64,000 nucleotides of DNA from Maribacter caenipelagi (GCF_004364175.1 NZ_SNZW01000014.1:248001-312000), one strand, 5' to 3'. Numbered from the stretch's first letter, positions 52,370-64,000 are shown. Translations and numbers: made by a program. Notes: a model not told the origin generated them from the letters alone.

Positions 52370-53518
52370 ATGAATTTTGTTTTCCTGTTAGTTGCAATCT
52401 TCGGATTCTTCTTAACTGTTTTACTACTTCTAAAGAAGAATGTAAATAAATTACCTCAGCAATTTCTTGCTTTGTTTTATTTTATTTATTCTGTATACTG
52501 TCTTCAAACCTATATTATTACAGAAGGTTTGTTAACGCAATTTAAATGGTTCTACTTTTGACCTTTGCTTCTTTATAGCATCATAACCGTACCTGTATAC
52601 TTCTATTTTAAAACAATTATGGATGATAAGTTTACATGGAAATGGCATTACCTCTTACTTTTTGTTCCATTTATTATAAGCCTTATTGATGTCGCCATTG
52701 TTTTTTCTAAACCGGCAACGTATTATAATCAAATAGTAGAAAATGCTATTGCCTTCCCAAAAGAACGTTTTAGTGCACAATACGGACTGTTTAGCTTAAA
52801 TGAACACTTTAGCTTACGTCATTTATGGCAATTTGTATATGTATTATCTCTACTGCCATTACTAAAGAGATTCTTGGCCATAAACCCAAATGATAGTCTA
52901 AAAGTTACACTTAATAGATGGTTGCTTTTGTTTTATTCAGCACTGAGCATAATGGCATTTATCACATTATTTTTTGGAGTAGAACGGCTATTAGGCTTAA
53001 ATACTTTAAATATAAAGAAGCTTAGTTTGCAAAACCTAAACCTAATATTATTACTTGTTTTATTGGTAATAAGTATTGCCCCTTTATACTTCCCTTCTAT
53101 ACTTTACGGATTTCCAAAAAATCAATTACTGGTTTCATCATCTATTTCAAATGACATCAATTCAAGAGAACGGATATACGGATTAGATAATCAGGAATTA
53201 AACAATTCACTAACAATTATAGAACAACAAGGAGCATTCTTAAAACAAGGTTTCAATCTAAAAGCTTGTGCCAAACTTTTACATGTGCCGCCTTATCATG
53301 ACGCTTATTTTTTCTATCAGACGAAAGGCATTAGCTTTACAACCTACCGAAACAAGATTAGAGTAAAAAAAGCAAAACAGCTTATTGATTCTGGTTTCTT
53401 AGAATCAAATGACCTTAATACCCTAATTTCTGCCTGCGGTTTTAGCAGTAAGAGTGATTTCGAAGAGACTTTTGAAAGAATGAAAACTACCAATTACAAA
53501 GGTTATCAATTGAGATAA
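52370..53518 (+). pseudogene. AraC-type membrane-linked regulator, interrupted by an in-frame TGA
   Basis: One reading frame codes for a hydrophobic N-terminal half with several membrane helices and a C-terminal AraC-type HTH (KLLHVPPYHDAYFF, FTTYRNKIRVKKAKQLI, TLISACGFSSKSDFEETFERM). It is broken once by TGA at 52559-52561, with the frame unchanged on both sides. Before the stop the frame reads QFKWFYF, after it PLLLYSIITVPVYFYF. A single-base change from TGG (Trp) is the simplest explanation. The downstream part has an in-frame TTG at 52565 that might allow restart. Alternatives: recent pseudogene, sequencing error, or real readthrough. Confidence 0.7.
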
Positions 53519-53526
53519 TGTAAATA

Positions 53527-53832
53527 CTAGGTATTATTTGTTATGATATATTCCACAATTACCTTTAGTTCTTCATCTAAGGTAATTGTGGGATATTCTT
53601 TTTTAGCCAAACGATACCAATAACCTGCATTAAACCGATCACCTTCTTTACGATGTAAATACGCATGCAACCAACTGCCTAAAGTATTATGCATGTCTTG
53701 GGCAATATTGTGTGAAGCCTCCCAATCTCCTTTGGCATCGTACCATATCGATTTTAGTCCGTCTGACCACTCTTTTGGAACAGTGGAAAATTCTAAACTT
53801 TTTTCAAATTCAAGATAGGTCTTGGGCATCAT
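53527..53832 (-). CDS. Small conserved protein of unknown function
   Basis: 101 residues. Its central part (GLKSIWYDAKGDWEASHNIAQDM, SWLHAYLHRKEGDRFNAGYWYRLA) is a pattern I recognise from many bacterial hypothetical proteins that have WDAKGDW and SW(I/L)HAYLHRKEGD in this order. No function is known. It overlaps the end of the antiporter gene by 4 bases (TGATG-like arrangement) and is probably co-translated with it. Confidence 0.75.
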   Translation of the reverse strand: MMPKTYLEFEKSLEFSTVPKEWSDGLKSIWYDAKGDWEASHNIAQDMHNTLGSWLHAYLHRKEGDRFNAGYWYRLAKKEYPTITLDEELKVIVEYIITNNT

Positions 53833-55067
53833 TTCACAACTTGTTTTATAAGCTTCTCAACCGTTAATCCTTGTCCGATAATAGAGAATACTACTACTAT
53901 GTATGTTATTACTAAAAACGCATCTCTATGCATATCATCAGATAAGCCTAATGCCAATGCTATGGATATACCACCACGCAATCCGCCCCAGGTCATTACC
54001 AAATTGGTTCTCGGCACAAAGTCCAACCTCTTCTCAAAGAACTTTATCGGTATCAAAAGCGATAAGTAACGACAAATCAAAACTAACGGAATTGCCAATA
54101 ATCCGGCAATTACATATTCTGTTTTAAAAGATAATACGAGCATTTCCATCCCAATTAAAACAAATAGGAGTGTATTTAAAAGGATATCCAACAGCTCCCA
54201 AAATTTATCTACATAGGTCTCTGTTGTTTTTGACATGGCCGAATTACGAACCGTATCATTACCTACTACCAGACCTGCTGCCACCATTGCCAAAGGGGCA
54301 GATAAATGAAACTTCTGAGCTATTAAAGTACCTACCATTACAGTTGCCAAGGTTATAATTACTTCTATATCATAGTCATCTATTGATTTCATAAGTTTCC
54401 ATGTTCCCCAACCTAAAGCTAGACCTAGTGCTAGCCCACCTATAACCTCAACACCAAAAAGTTCTAAGATATCTAATGGACTAACCGCTACTTCAGTTGC
54501 CGATGCTAATTGAAAAATGGTTAAGAAAACAACCACTCCTACCCCATCATTAAACAATGATTCACCCACAATTTTAGTTTCTAACTGCTTTGGCGCTCCC
54601 GCCTTCTTCAATATTCCCAATACGGCTATTGGATCGGTAGGTGATATTAATGACCCGAATAATAAGCAGTAAATAAAGGAAATTTCCATTCCTAAAACCT
54701 GTAATAAATAATACATACTCGTACCAACTAAAAACGTCGATACCAATACACCCAAAGTCGAGAATACCAGTATTGGCCAACGCTGTACTTTTAATTGTTC
54801 GAAATTGGTGTGCAATGCTCCTGCGAATAGAAGAAAACTCAACATAATATCAAGCAGAACAGATTTAAAATCTATCTGGGTAATAATGTATCGTTCCGCA
54901 TTAATTAAGGTATCATCAATATAACCAATTAAAAAAACTACCAAGGTAAACAGAATAGTAATCAGCATTAAACCAATACTGTTAGGTAGTTTTAGAAAAC
55001 GCGCATTTATATAGCCGAATATTGCAGATAGAAATACCAAAACTGAAATTATTGTAAAAATATCCAT
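53829..55067 (-). CDS. Na+/H+ antiporter (CPA1 type)
   Basis: 412 residues, about 12 membrane helices, no signal peptide. CPA1 landmarks: FLLFAGALHTNFEQL, GSLISPTDPIAVLGILKKAG, the FNDGVGVVVFLTIF motif with the exchange Asp, and WGGLRGGISIALALGL. It exchanges Na+ or K+ for H+ in the inner membrane, which fits a marine organism. It lies 7 bases after ligA and overlaps the small conserved gene downstream. Confidence 0.94.
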   Translation of the reverse strand: MDIFTIISVLVFLSAIFGYINARFLKLPNSIGLMLITILFTLVVFLIGYIDDTLINAERYIITQIDFKSVLLDIMLSFLLFAGALHTNFEQLKVQRWPILVFSTLGVLVSTFLVGTSMYYLLQVLGMEISFIYCLLFGSLISPTDPIAVLGILKKAGAPKQLETKIVGESLFNDGVGVVVFLTIFQLASATEVAVSPLDILELFGVEVIGGLALGLALGWGTWKLMKSIDDYDIEVIITLATVMVGTLIAQKFHLSAPLAMVAAGLVVGNDTVRNSAMSKTTETYVDKFWELLDILLNTLLFVLIGMEMLVLSFKTEYVIAGLLAIPLVLICRYLSLLIPIKFFEKRLDFVPRTNLVMTWGGLRGGISIALALGLSDDMHRDAFLVITYIVVVFSIIGQGLTVEKLIKQVVK

Positions 55068-55073
55068 AGTTGT

Positions 55074-57648
<2,575 letters not shown>

Positions 57649-57652
<4 letters not shown>

Positions 57653-58518
57653 TTTCTAATTCCTTTTATCATACGGTCATAGCCAAACATATCTTTTCTC
57701 AACTCAATAGTCTTAAAATTAGATTTTTCTAGTAATTGTTTTGTTTCTTTACCCAAATACTGATTAATCTCTAAATACAAACAACCATTTTCATTTAAAT
57801 GTTCAGCTGCAAAATTAACCACTGTGTTATAAAACTTTAATGGATCTTCATCCGGAACAAAAAGTGCCAAACTTGGTTCGTGGTCTATTACATTATTTCG
57901 CATATCTGCTTTTTCTAATTCTCGCACATATGGCGGATTAGAAATAATTACGTCAAATTTTTGTTCTAATTCTTTCGTTGAGGTTTCAGACATCAAAGAC
58001 AACATATCTGCTTGAAAAAACTTTACACTAGCACCAAGCAATCTGTTATTTTCCTCAGCTACTTTCAAAGCATCAGCAGAAATATCTAATCCGAATACTT
58101 TTGCATCCGTCAGGTTTTTATACAAAGAAATAGGAATACAACCACTACCTGTGCCCATATCTAAAATGGTCAAATTTTTTGCCGTATCCTTAAAGTCATC
58201 TAAAATCCAACGAACTAATTCTTCGGTTTCTGGTCTTGGAATCAATACATCTTCATTCACCTTAAACTCTAGGTCCATAAAATATGCAATACCGATAATA
58301 TGTTGAATTGGCTTCTCTAATTTTAATTCAGATAAAGCTTGAAATATAATAGTCTCCTGTTTTTTATCAATAACCAGATCTGGCTGAATTGCCAATACGA
58401 AACGTTCTAAATCAAAATAATGCTCTATAAGTAAATAGAAGAAACTATTGACTTCTTCTTTACCGTAGATAGCATCTAATTCTGAGTGATATATATTTTT
58501 GATTTCTCTTAAAAGCAC
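57649..58518 (-). CDS. prmC: Peptide chain release factor N5-glutamine methyltransferase
   Basis: 289 residues. The SAM loop LTILDMGTGSGCIPISL and the NPPYV motif that positions the glutamine substrate are both present, preceded by PIQHIIGIAYFMDLEFKVNEDVLIPRPETEELV. It methylates the GGQ motif of release factors. It lies between a GNAT gene and the LOG-family gene in a minus-strand operon that continues into ligA. Confidence 0.96.
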
Positions 58519-58520
58519 AG

Positions 58521-59006
58521 TTAAAATGTTTTAAGCATAAAAACAGGACAAGAATAATGACCTGTATCTCCCATTCTGGCATCTATATATTCAAACCCCA
58601 TTTTCTTATATAATTTTTGGGCAGCCTCCATATTTGGCATCGTCTCTAAATAGCAGGCATCAAAACCATATTCTTTGGCACGTTCTAAACATACCGTTAT
58701 CATTTTGTGACCTACACCCTTACCTCTCGCCTCTTCTAAAAAATACATTTTCTGAAGCTCGCATACATTGCCTTCATAATTGTCTAACTGAGCAACACCG
58801 GCACAACCTAAAATAGAACCATTATTCTCAACAACAAAATAGGTAGCCTTAGGTTTCTCATAATGCTCGAACATTTGATCTAATGAGGGATCCTCATAAG
58901 CCGTACCTACTTTTGGCACACCTAAGTCTATCAACACTTGCCGTATAACTTTGGCTACTTGCGGGTTATCTTCCTTTCTTATTTCGCGAATTACGACATT
59001 TTCCAT
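58521..59006 (-). CDS. GNAT-family N-acetyltransferase
   Basis: 161 residues. Acetyl-CoA binding KMYFLEEARGKGVGHKMITVCLERA, then DACYLETMPNMEAAQKLYKKMGFEYI. The substrate is unknown; small GNATs of this kind often act on amino acids or amines. First gene of the prmC-ligA operon, 2 bases before prmC, and divergent from ribD. Confidence 0.9.
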   Translation of the reverse strand: MENVVIREIRKEDNPQVAKVIRQVLIDLGVPKVGTAYEDPSLDQMFEHYEKPKATYFVVENNGSILGCAGVAQLDNYEGNVCELQKMYFLEEARGKGVGHKMITVCLERAKEYGFDACYLETMPNMEAAQKLYKKMGFEYIDARMGDTGHYSCPVFMLKTF

Positions 59007-59034
59007 ATCAATAAGGCAATAGGTTTTAAAGTAC

Positions 59035-59042
59035 TATTTTTG
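59035..59042 (+). promoter_or_regulatory. -7 box of ribD
   Basis: TATTTTTG fits TAnnTTTG and lies about 41 bases before the ATG at 59084. The TTG element is weak. Confidence 0.4.
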
Positions 59043-59083
59043 AGGTGTGAAGATACGTGATATGCGTACAATGTTAAAGTTTG

Positions 59084-60190
59084 ATGTCCATTAATAATCT
59101 AGATCCCAATAATTCAATGCCGTTACATTTAGATGCGCTTTCTACCGATGAAACATATATGCTTCGCTGTTTACAAATTGCAAAGAACGGATTAGGAACT
59201 ACTGCACCCAACCCAATGGTAGGTGCCGTAATTGTGCATAATGATAAAATTATTGGTGAAGGATTTACAAGTGCCTACGGTGGCTCTCATGCCGAGGTAA
59301 ATGCTATCAACTCTGTTACTGATGCTTCTCTTTTAAAATCATCAACCATATATGTGACCTTAGAACCTTGTTCCCATCACGGTAAAACTCCGCCTTGTGC
59401 AGATTTGATTATTAAAATGGGAATACCTAAAGTTGTCATAGGTTTAAAAGACCCACATGAAAAAGTTGCTGGTAACGGAATCAAAAAATTAGAAGCAGCG
59501 GGATGTATTGTTAAAGTTGGTATTCTACAAAAAGAATGTGAAGAACACCATAAACGCTTTCTCACTTTTTTTACGAAAAAGCGACCATACTTAATTTTAA
59601 AATGGGCAGAAACAGCTGACGGATTCATTGCTCCAGAACCTATAAAACGTGGAGAGGAAAAAAAACCCTATTGGATCACCAATACTAAATCGCGACAATT
59701 AGTACATAAATGGCGTAGTGAAGAGGCTGGTATATTAGTAGGTACAAATACAGTATTGGCTGACAATCCGCAATTAAATCTTAGAGATTGGGCTGGCAAA
59801 GCACCTACTCGTATTGTTATAGATAGAAGATTAAAAATCACAAAAGATTTTCATGTTCTTGACGGAAAACAAAATACCATCATCTGTACCGAAATAACTG
59901 ATCGCAATAATTATATAGACGGGGTAACTTATAAAGTCTTAAATTTTATTGCCAATCTACCACAACAGTTATTTACTTTAATGTACGAGGAGCAGATACA
60001 AAGTGTCATTATCGAAGGTGGTGCACAAACATTACAAAGTTTTATTGACGCTAACCTTTGGGATGAAGCACGAATTTTTAAAGGAACAAACAGGTTCTCT
60101 AAAGGTATTGCCGCACCGAAAATATCAGGACGCAAACTAAAACAAATTCAAATTTTAACCGACCAACTAACCATAATACGTAATGATTAA
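59084..60190 (+). CDS. ribD: Riboflavin biosynthesis deaminase/reductase
   Basis: 368 residues from the ATG at 59084 (a TTG three bases earlier is less likely). The N-terminal deaminase domain has the zinc site His69-Ala-Glu71 (GGSHAEVNAI) with Cys96 and Cys105 (EPCSHHGKTPPCADLI). The C-terminal reductase domain starts near RPYLILKWAETADGFIAP and includes VIIEGGAQTLQSFI. It carries out two successive steps of flavin synthesis. It overlaps the HAD gene by 8 bases. Confidence 0.95.
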   Translation: MSINNLDPNNSMPLHLDALSTDETYMLRCLQIAKNGLGTTAPNPMVGAVIVHNDKIIGEGFTSAYGGSHAEVNAINSVTDASLLKSSTIYVTLEPCSHHGKTPPCADLIIKMGIPKVVIGLKDPHEKVAGNGIKKLEAAGCIVKVGILQKECEEHHKRFLTFFTKKRPYLILKWAETADGFIAPEPIKRGEEKKPYWITNTKSRQLVHKWRSEEAGILVGTNTVLADNPQLNLRDWAGKAPTRIVIDRRLKITKDFHVLDGKQNTIICTEITDRNNYIDGVTYKVLNFIANLPQQLFTLMYEEQIQSVIIEGGAQTLQSFIDANLWDEARIFKGTNRFSKGIAAPKISGRKLKQIQILTDQLTIIRND

Positions 60191-60785
60191 AAACATCATA
60201 TTTGATTTTGGAGATATCTTCATTAATCTAGATAAGCAAGCTCCTTTATTAGAAATGGCAAAATTCGGATTCACGGAACTGACACCTAAATTAGATACCA
60301 TTTTTAAAGAATATGAAATGGGCTTAATGGAATCCTATGAATTTGTTAATCGACTACAGGGTATTTTCACCAATGCATCTAAACAACAAATTAAAGATGC
60401 ATGGAATTCTATTATTTTAGATTTCCCTGAAGAACGATTAAAGTTCATTGAAAAATTAAAGAGCGATAATCAATTCCGCTTATTTTTACTGAGTAATACC
60501 AATGATCTACATATAGACAAAGTGAAAGAATCTATGGGAATGGATCGTTTTAACAGGTTCAAAAACTGTTTTGAGGTTTTCTACCTATCACAAGAAATGA
60601 AAATGCGTAAACCTAATGCAGATATTTACGAGTTTGTTTTAAAAGAAAATAACCTAAAACCCAATGAGACTTTCTTTTTAGATGATACTAAAGAAAATAC
60701 GGATAGCGCTTCTAAACTAGGTATACATTGCTGGAATCTTCAAGTAGGCAAAGAAGATGTTCTTGAAACCTTAAGCCATCTCTAA
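60183..60785 (+). CDS. HAD-family hydrolase
   Basis: 200 residues. Motif I is NIIFDFGDIFINLDKQ with one visible difference from the usual DxD (FDFGD, the second Asp being replaced by Gly), as is found in haloacid dehalogenase-type and YihX-like phosphatases (DFGxV). Motif II FLLSNTNDLH, motif III KMRKPNADIYEFVL, and motif IV ETFFLDDTKENTDSA are present. Probably a small-molecule phosphatase, possibly acting on flavin precursors given its overlap with ribD, but that is a guess. Confidence 0.9.
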   Translation: MIKNIIFDFGDIFINLDKQAPLLEMAKFGFTELTPKLDTIFKEYEMGLMESYEFVNRLQGIFTNASKQQIKDAWNSIILDFPEERLKFIEKLKSDNQFRLFLLSNTNDLHIDKVKESMGMDRFNRFKNCFEVFYLSQEMKMRKPNADIYEFVLKENNLKPNETFFLDDTKENTDSASKLGIHCWNLQVGKEDVLETLSHL

Positions 60786-61670
60786 ATGATATATTTAGCC
60801 TTTAGCATTCTATTTTCAAGCTTAATTTTCGTCATTTTTAAATTATATGCCAAATATCAGGTTCAAACCATATATGCAATAATTACTAATTATTTTATCG
60901 CTTGTACTGTAGGTGTTATTTATTATGATAAACCTATACACCTAGCTGAAATACCACAGAAAAGTTGGTTTTGGGGAAGTATTGCCTTAGGTCTTCTTTT
61001 TATACTAATATTTAACCTAATGGCAGCGACTTCTCAGAAGCTCGGAGTCTCGGTTGCATCGGTAGCTACTAAAATGTCGCTTACCATACCGGTTTTATTT
61101 GGTGTTTTCTTCTATAAAGAGACCCTCGGGGCATTAGAAATTATAGGAATTGTTTTTGCCTTGTTAGCTGTATATTTCACCTCTTTAAAAGAACATAAAA
61201 TAAAAGCTGAAAAATGGGCTTTTGCATTACCTGTTTTAGTATTTATTGGCTCGGGAACCATAGACACTAGCATAAAATATTTTCAAGATGCACATATGCC
61301 CGAAGAAGAATATGCGTTGTTTTCTGCAACCGTTTTTGCTTCTGCAGGTTTCTTCGGATTACTTTTCATCGGATTCAAATCTACTCAACAGCAACTAAAA
61401 GTAAATTTCAAAAACATTATTGGCGGTATTTGCTTGGGAGTTCCAAACTACTTCTCTATTTATTTTTTACTAAAAGCGTTACAACACCCTACCTGGAATA
61501 GTGCTTCTGTTTTCACTATTAACAATGTGGCAATTGTAATGTTTTCTACCTTATTGGGTATTATACTATTTAGAGAGCGCCTAACAGTTAAAAACTGGTT
61601 CGGAATAGGATTGGCTATATTTAGCATTATTTTAGTCGCTTTTGGCCAGCAACTAACAAATTTCATGTAA
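60786..61670 (+). CDS. DMT-superfamily (EamA-like) transporter
   Basis: 294 residues, about 10 membrane helices, starting right after the HAD gene's stop with no gap. Family signs: the KMSLTIPVLFGVFFYKETLG region and, in the second half, NNVAIVMFSTLLGIILFRERLTVKNWFGIGLAIFSIILV, i.e. two EamA halves each with an E-R/E-T motif before the last helix. It probably exports or imports a small metabolite across the inner membrane. The substrate is unknown. Confidence 0.9.
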   Translation: MIYLAFSILFSSLIFVIFKLYAKYQVQTIYAIITNYFIACTVGVIYYDKPIHLAEIPQKSWFWGSIALGLLFILIFNLMAATSQKLGVSVASVATKMSLTIPVLFGVFFYKETLGALEIIGIVFALLAVYFTSLKEHKIKAEKWAFALPVLVFIGSGTIDTSIKYFQDAHMPEEEYALFSATVFASAGFFGLLFIGFKSTQQQLKVNFKNIIGGICLGVPNYFSIYFLLKALQHPTWNSASVFTINNVAIVMFSTLLGIILFRERLTVKNWFGIGLAIFSIILVAFGQQLTNFM

Positions 61671-61687
61671 AATTACTAATTAACCCT

Positions 61688-62290
61688 ATGGACGCCTATA
61701 AAACAATCTCTAAACCATCTGAACCTATTATGTTCAAAGAGCGAAAGAGTAAGTTTTACGGGTATTGCTTTCCGGTTTCTGACGAAGATAGCGTTAAAGA
61801 ACATATAGAGGCACTTAAAAAAGAATACCCAACGGCAAACCATGTGTGTTACGCTTGGCAAATGGGTATTGAAACAAAATCATATCGTGCTAATGACGAT
61901 GGCGAACCAAACAACTCTGCCGGTATGCCAATTTATGGTCAGTTACAGTCATTTGATTTGACGAACACATTAGTTGCCGTTGTTCGTATTTTCGGCGGAA
62001 CTAAATTAGGTGTAGGCGGATTGATAAGTGCTTACAAAGAAGCGGCAAAGTTAGCTTTAGAAAATGCCAAAATAGTAACCAGAGTTTTACAACAACAACT
62101 ATCGGTGACGTTTGAATATTCAGAGATGGATATTGTTATGCGTTTAGTAAAAAAACACCAACTGAATATTGTATCGCAAGATTTACATCTTAAATGTAAA
62201 ATGATACTATCTATTAATAAAAGTGATTTCAAAAAAACAATGAAACTTTTGAAGGCGCATCATAAATTAGAAATAAAAGAAATTGAATAG
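61688..62290 (+). CDS. IMPACT/YigZ-family protein
   Basis: 200 residues. The N-terminal IMPACT domain reads KERKSKFYGYCFPVSDEDSV, ANHVCYAWQMG, RANDDGEPNNSAGMPIYGQL and VVRIFGGTKLGVGGLISAY, all family hallmarks. The C-terminal DUF1949-like half follows (about 130-200). The bacterial role is not settled; links to translation under stress exist. It begins 18 bases after the transporter gene. Confidence 0.94.
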   Translation: MDAYKTISKPSEPIMFKERKSKFYGYCFPVSDEDSVKEHIEALKKEYPTANHVCYAWQMGIETKSYRANDDGEPNNSAGMPIYGQLQSFDLTNTLVAVVRIFGGTKLGVGGLISAYKEAAKLALENAKIVTRVLQQQLSVTFEYSEMDIVMRLVKKHQLNIVSQDLHLKCKMILSINKSDFKKTMKLLKAHHKLEIKEIE

Positions 62291-62293
62291 ATT

Positions 62294-62692
62294 CTAATAC
62301 TCCAGTTTATCTAAAAGTAATTGGGGACATTTAGTTGGTCTATTACGTTTCATATCCATAAAAACTAAAACAGTATTCGCGGTAACCAATAAATCACCTG
62401 CTTCATTGGTTATTTCATAATCAAATTCTATTCGAACAGCAGGTTTTTTTTTCAAAATAACCTTAACCGTAATTAAATCATCATACAATGCAGGCTTTAA
62501 ATATTTTATTGATAAACTTATCACCGGAAGCATAATTCCGCCTTCCTCCATACTTTTGTAAGAAATACCTAACGACCTTAACCATTCAACTCTTGCCAAT
62601 TCTAAGTATTGAGCATAGTTGCCATGATAGACAACGCCCATCTGGTCGGTTTCACTATATCTAATTCGAAAAGAAATTTCGTTTGTTCGCAT
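62294..62692 (-). CDS. Hotdog-fold acyl-CoA thioesterase (YbgC type)
   Basis: 132 residues. The catalytic motif is RYSETDQMGVVYHGNYAQYLELARVEWLR in overlapping parts, with Asp in SETDQMG and the HGNY region, typical of YbgC. It hydrolyses acyl-CoA thioesters; in other bacteria YbgC belongs to the Tol-Pal region, which is not present here. It is convergent with the IMPACT-family gene, 3 bases apart, and divergent from dnaA. Confidence 0.92.
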   Translation of the reverse strand: MRTNEISFRIRYSETDQMGVVYHGNYAQYLELARVEWLRSLGISYKSMEEGGIMLPVISLSIKYLKPALYDDLITVKVILKKKPAVRIEFDYEITNEAGDLLVTANTVLVFMDMKRNRPTKCPQLLLDKLEY

Positions 62693-62894
62693 TTATTTCA
62701 AGTAAAAAGTATATATTTAAAAGCTCCCCTTTTGAGTAAACGAACATGAGAAAAAAAAAGGTCAAATTCAATGACAATCGATTTTTTTTTTCAATAATTT
62801 GTTCACATATTTGCCCAAGTTGAAAGAGAACCTATATTGATTTTTTATAATCGCCTATAGCTCAACGCTAACCATTAAAAGTGTAAAATTTATT
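62693..62894. other. Divergent AT-rich region upstream of dnaA
   Basis: About 200 bases with poly-A (62751-62760) and poly-T (62781-62791) runs. One weak DnaA-box-like site, TTGTTCACA at 62799-62807 (one mismatch to TTATNCACA), is visible. There is no cluster of boxes, so it is not called as oriC. No complete TAnnTTTG box was found. Confidence 0.4.
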
Positions 62895-64000
62895 ATGAGT
62901 GTTACTGCAAATTCCGTATGGAAAAACTGTTTGGCTTTTATTAAGGATAATATCCAACCGCAGGCATTCAAAACTTGGTTTGAACCTATTAAACCGATAA
63001 AGCTTTCTGAGAACGCATTAAGTATTCAAGTACCTAGTAAATTTTTTTACGAGTGGTTAGAAGAACATTATGTTAAACTTTTGAAAGTTGCTCTTACAAA
63101 AGAATTAGGAGAATCTGCAAAGTTGGTGTACATCATTAGAATGGAAAACACCTATGGCAACAAAGAACCTTTTACAGAAAAAATTCCGAGTTCGAACAGA
63201 GGTGCCATGGCGGCTCAAGAAATGGATGTTCCTATTAAATCTAAAAATCCAGAATTACGTAATCCGTTTGTAATTCCAGGGATTAGAAATATAAAGATAG
63301 AATCACAGTTAAATCCTAATTACAATTTTGATAACTTCTTAGAAGGTGACTCTAACCGTTTAGCAAGATCTGCCGGTATGGCGGTTGCTAACAAACCAGG
63401 TGGCACATCTTTCAATCCGTTATTGGTTTTTGGTGGCGTTGGTCTTGGTAAAACGCACTTGGCACATGCTATTGGTGTTGAAATAAAAGATAAATATCCA
63501 GAACGTACCGTTTTATATATTTCTGCAGAGAAATTTACGCAACAGTATATAGAGTCTGTTAAGAAAAATACCAGAAATGATTTTATTCATTTCTATCAAT
63601 TAATAGATGTATTGATTATTGACGATGTACAATTCTTATCAGGTAAATCTGGTACGCAAGATGTATTCTTCCATATTTTTAACCATTTGCATCAAAATGG
63701 AAAACAAGTAATACTTACTTCAGATAAAGCACCTGTAGATATGCAGGACATTGAACAACGTTTACTTTCTCGTTTTAAATGGGGATTATCGGCAGAATTG
63801 CAGAGTCCAGATTACGAAACAAGAATCTCTATCTTAAAGAACAAGTTATATAGAGATGGTGTTGAAATACCTGAAGACATTATAGAATATGTTGCTAAAC
63901 ATATTAAAACGAATATTAGAGAATTAGAAGGCGCCATTATTTCTCTGATCGCGCAGTCTACTTTGAACAAAAGAGAGGTTACGATTGAACTTGCTCAACA
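62895..64000 (+). CDS. dnaA: Chromosomal replication initiator DnaA (N-terminal 368 codons, runs off the window)
   Basis: From the ATG at 62895 the frame stays open to the window end. Domain I (about 1-85) has SVWKNCLAFIKDNIQPQAF and FKTWFEPI. The linker holds basic and proline-rich residues. The AAA+ domain has Walker A GGVGLGKT (180-187), Walker B LIIDDVQF, a sensor 1 region (LTSDKAP) and the box VII/arginine-finger region (RLLSRFKWGL). The C-terminal DNA-binding domain lies outside the window. The upstream 200 bases are AT-rich with an 11-T run. Confidence 0.97.
   Translation, partial: MSVTANSVWKNCLAFIKDNIQPQAFKTWFEPIKPIKLSENALSIQVPSKFFYEWLEEHYVKLLKVALTKELGESAKLVYIIRMENTYGNKEPFTEKIPSSNRGAMAAQEMDVPIKSKNPELRNPFVIPGIRNIKIESQLNPNYNFDNFLEGDSNRLARSAGMAVANKPGGTSFNPLLVFGGVGLGKTHLAHAIGVEIKDKYPERTVLYISAEKFTQQYIESVKKNTRNDFIHFYQLIDVLIIDDVQFLSGKSGTQDVFFHIFNHLHQNGKQVILTSDKAPVDMQDIEQRLLSRFKWGLSAELQSPDYETRISILKNKLYRDGVEIPEDIIEYVAKHIKTNIRELEGAIISLIAQSTLNKREVTIELAQ

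Noticed and set aside
52370-52561. A separate 63-residue membrane protein gene
   Set aside because: The frame continues unchanged after one TGA into a typical AraC-type regulator, so one interrupted gene explains both parts better.
62693-62894. Origin of replication upstream of dnaA
   Set aside because: Only one imperfect DnaA-box-like site and homopolymer runs; no cluster of boxes.

Overview
The window is a roughly 64 kb piece of the chromosome of a marine-type member of the Flavobacteriaceae (Bacteroidota). The evidence is low GC; promoter elements of the Bacteroidota type (TTG, about 19-20 bases, TAnnTTTG) in front of several genes; many exported lipoproteins with a lipobox; a PorP/SprF-type outer-membrane protein as used with type IX secretion; a YtxJ-type bacillithiol-linked redox protein; a flavobacterial FabI; and a divergent RpoZ. 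Genus assignment (Maribacter/Zobellia-like) would be a guess. Most of the window is ordinary, tightly packed housekeeping DNA. No tRNA, rRNA, insertion sequence, prophage or CRISPR array is visible.

Layout. 0-9.4 kb: the start of a lipoprotein gene, pheT, a FAS1 protein, two unknown membrane or lipoproteins, an ABC-F ATPase, a thioredoxin-fold lipoprotein without its cysteines, and an SDR oxidoreductase. 9.45-9.55 kb: the small SRP RNA gene on the minus strand with its own promoter. 9.7-12.7 kb: glutaminyl cyclase, thioesterase and a beta-helix lipoprotein. 12.7-16.8 kb: a regulatory cassette made of a LytTR regulator with a degenerate receiver, a 58-residue exported peptide with a strong terminator, a TPR histidine kinase and a NarL/LuxR-type response regulator. 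17-31.8 kb: glyA, ytxJ, clpB, a TetR regulator, the PorP/SprF-SPOR protein, smpB, pcm, and an operon-like series of oxidoreductase, 3-hydroxyacyl-CoA dehydrogenase, YggS and a DnaQ/GIY-YIG protein. 31.8-34.0 kb: a potassium-type channel, miaA and gluconokinase.

34-46.6 kb is almost entirely minus strand: a GT2-YbbR-coaE-RprX/RprY-like cluster, fabI, recN, and the bamD-rpoZ-coaBC-DUF4835 operon, then DUF6913-dapA. 46.6-53.5 kb is plus strand and more accessory: a 5'-nucleotidase split over two genes in reversed domain order, a GNAT, a region that may be a gene remnant, an erythromycin-esterase-like exported protein, a class D beta-lactamase, a FAH-family enzyme, and an AraC-type membrane regulator interrupted by one in-frame TGA. 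53.5-59 kb (minus) holds an antiporter, ligA, a LOG-family protein, prmC and a GNAT. 59-62.7 kb holds ribD, a HAD hydrolase, a DMT transporter, an IMPACT-family protein and a thioesterase. The window ends inside dnaA.

The best candidate for something undescribed is the 12.7-16.8 kb cassette. The LytTR gene and the peptide gene share a two-block upstream motif at identical internal spacing, and the peptide lies immediately before a sensor kinase/regulator pair. A signalling or self-regulating peptide system is an inference, not a demonstration. Other points of note are an ABC-F ATPase whose lost motifs all fall in one composite ATP site, and a DEDDh exonuclease fused to a GIY-YIG domain that has lost its catalytic residues.
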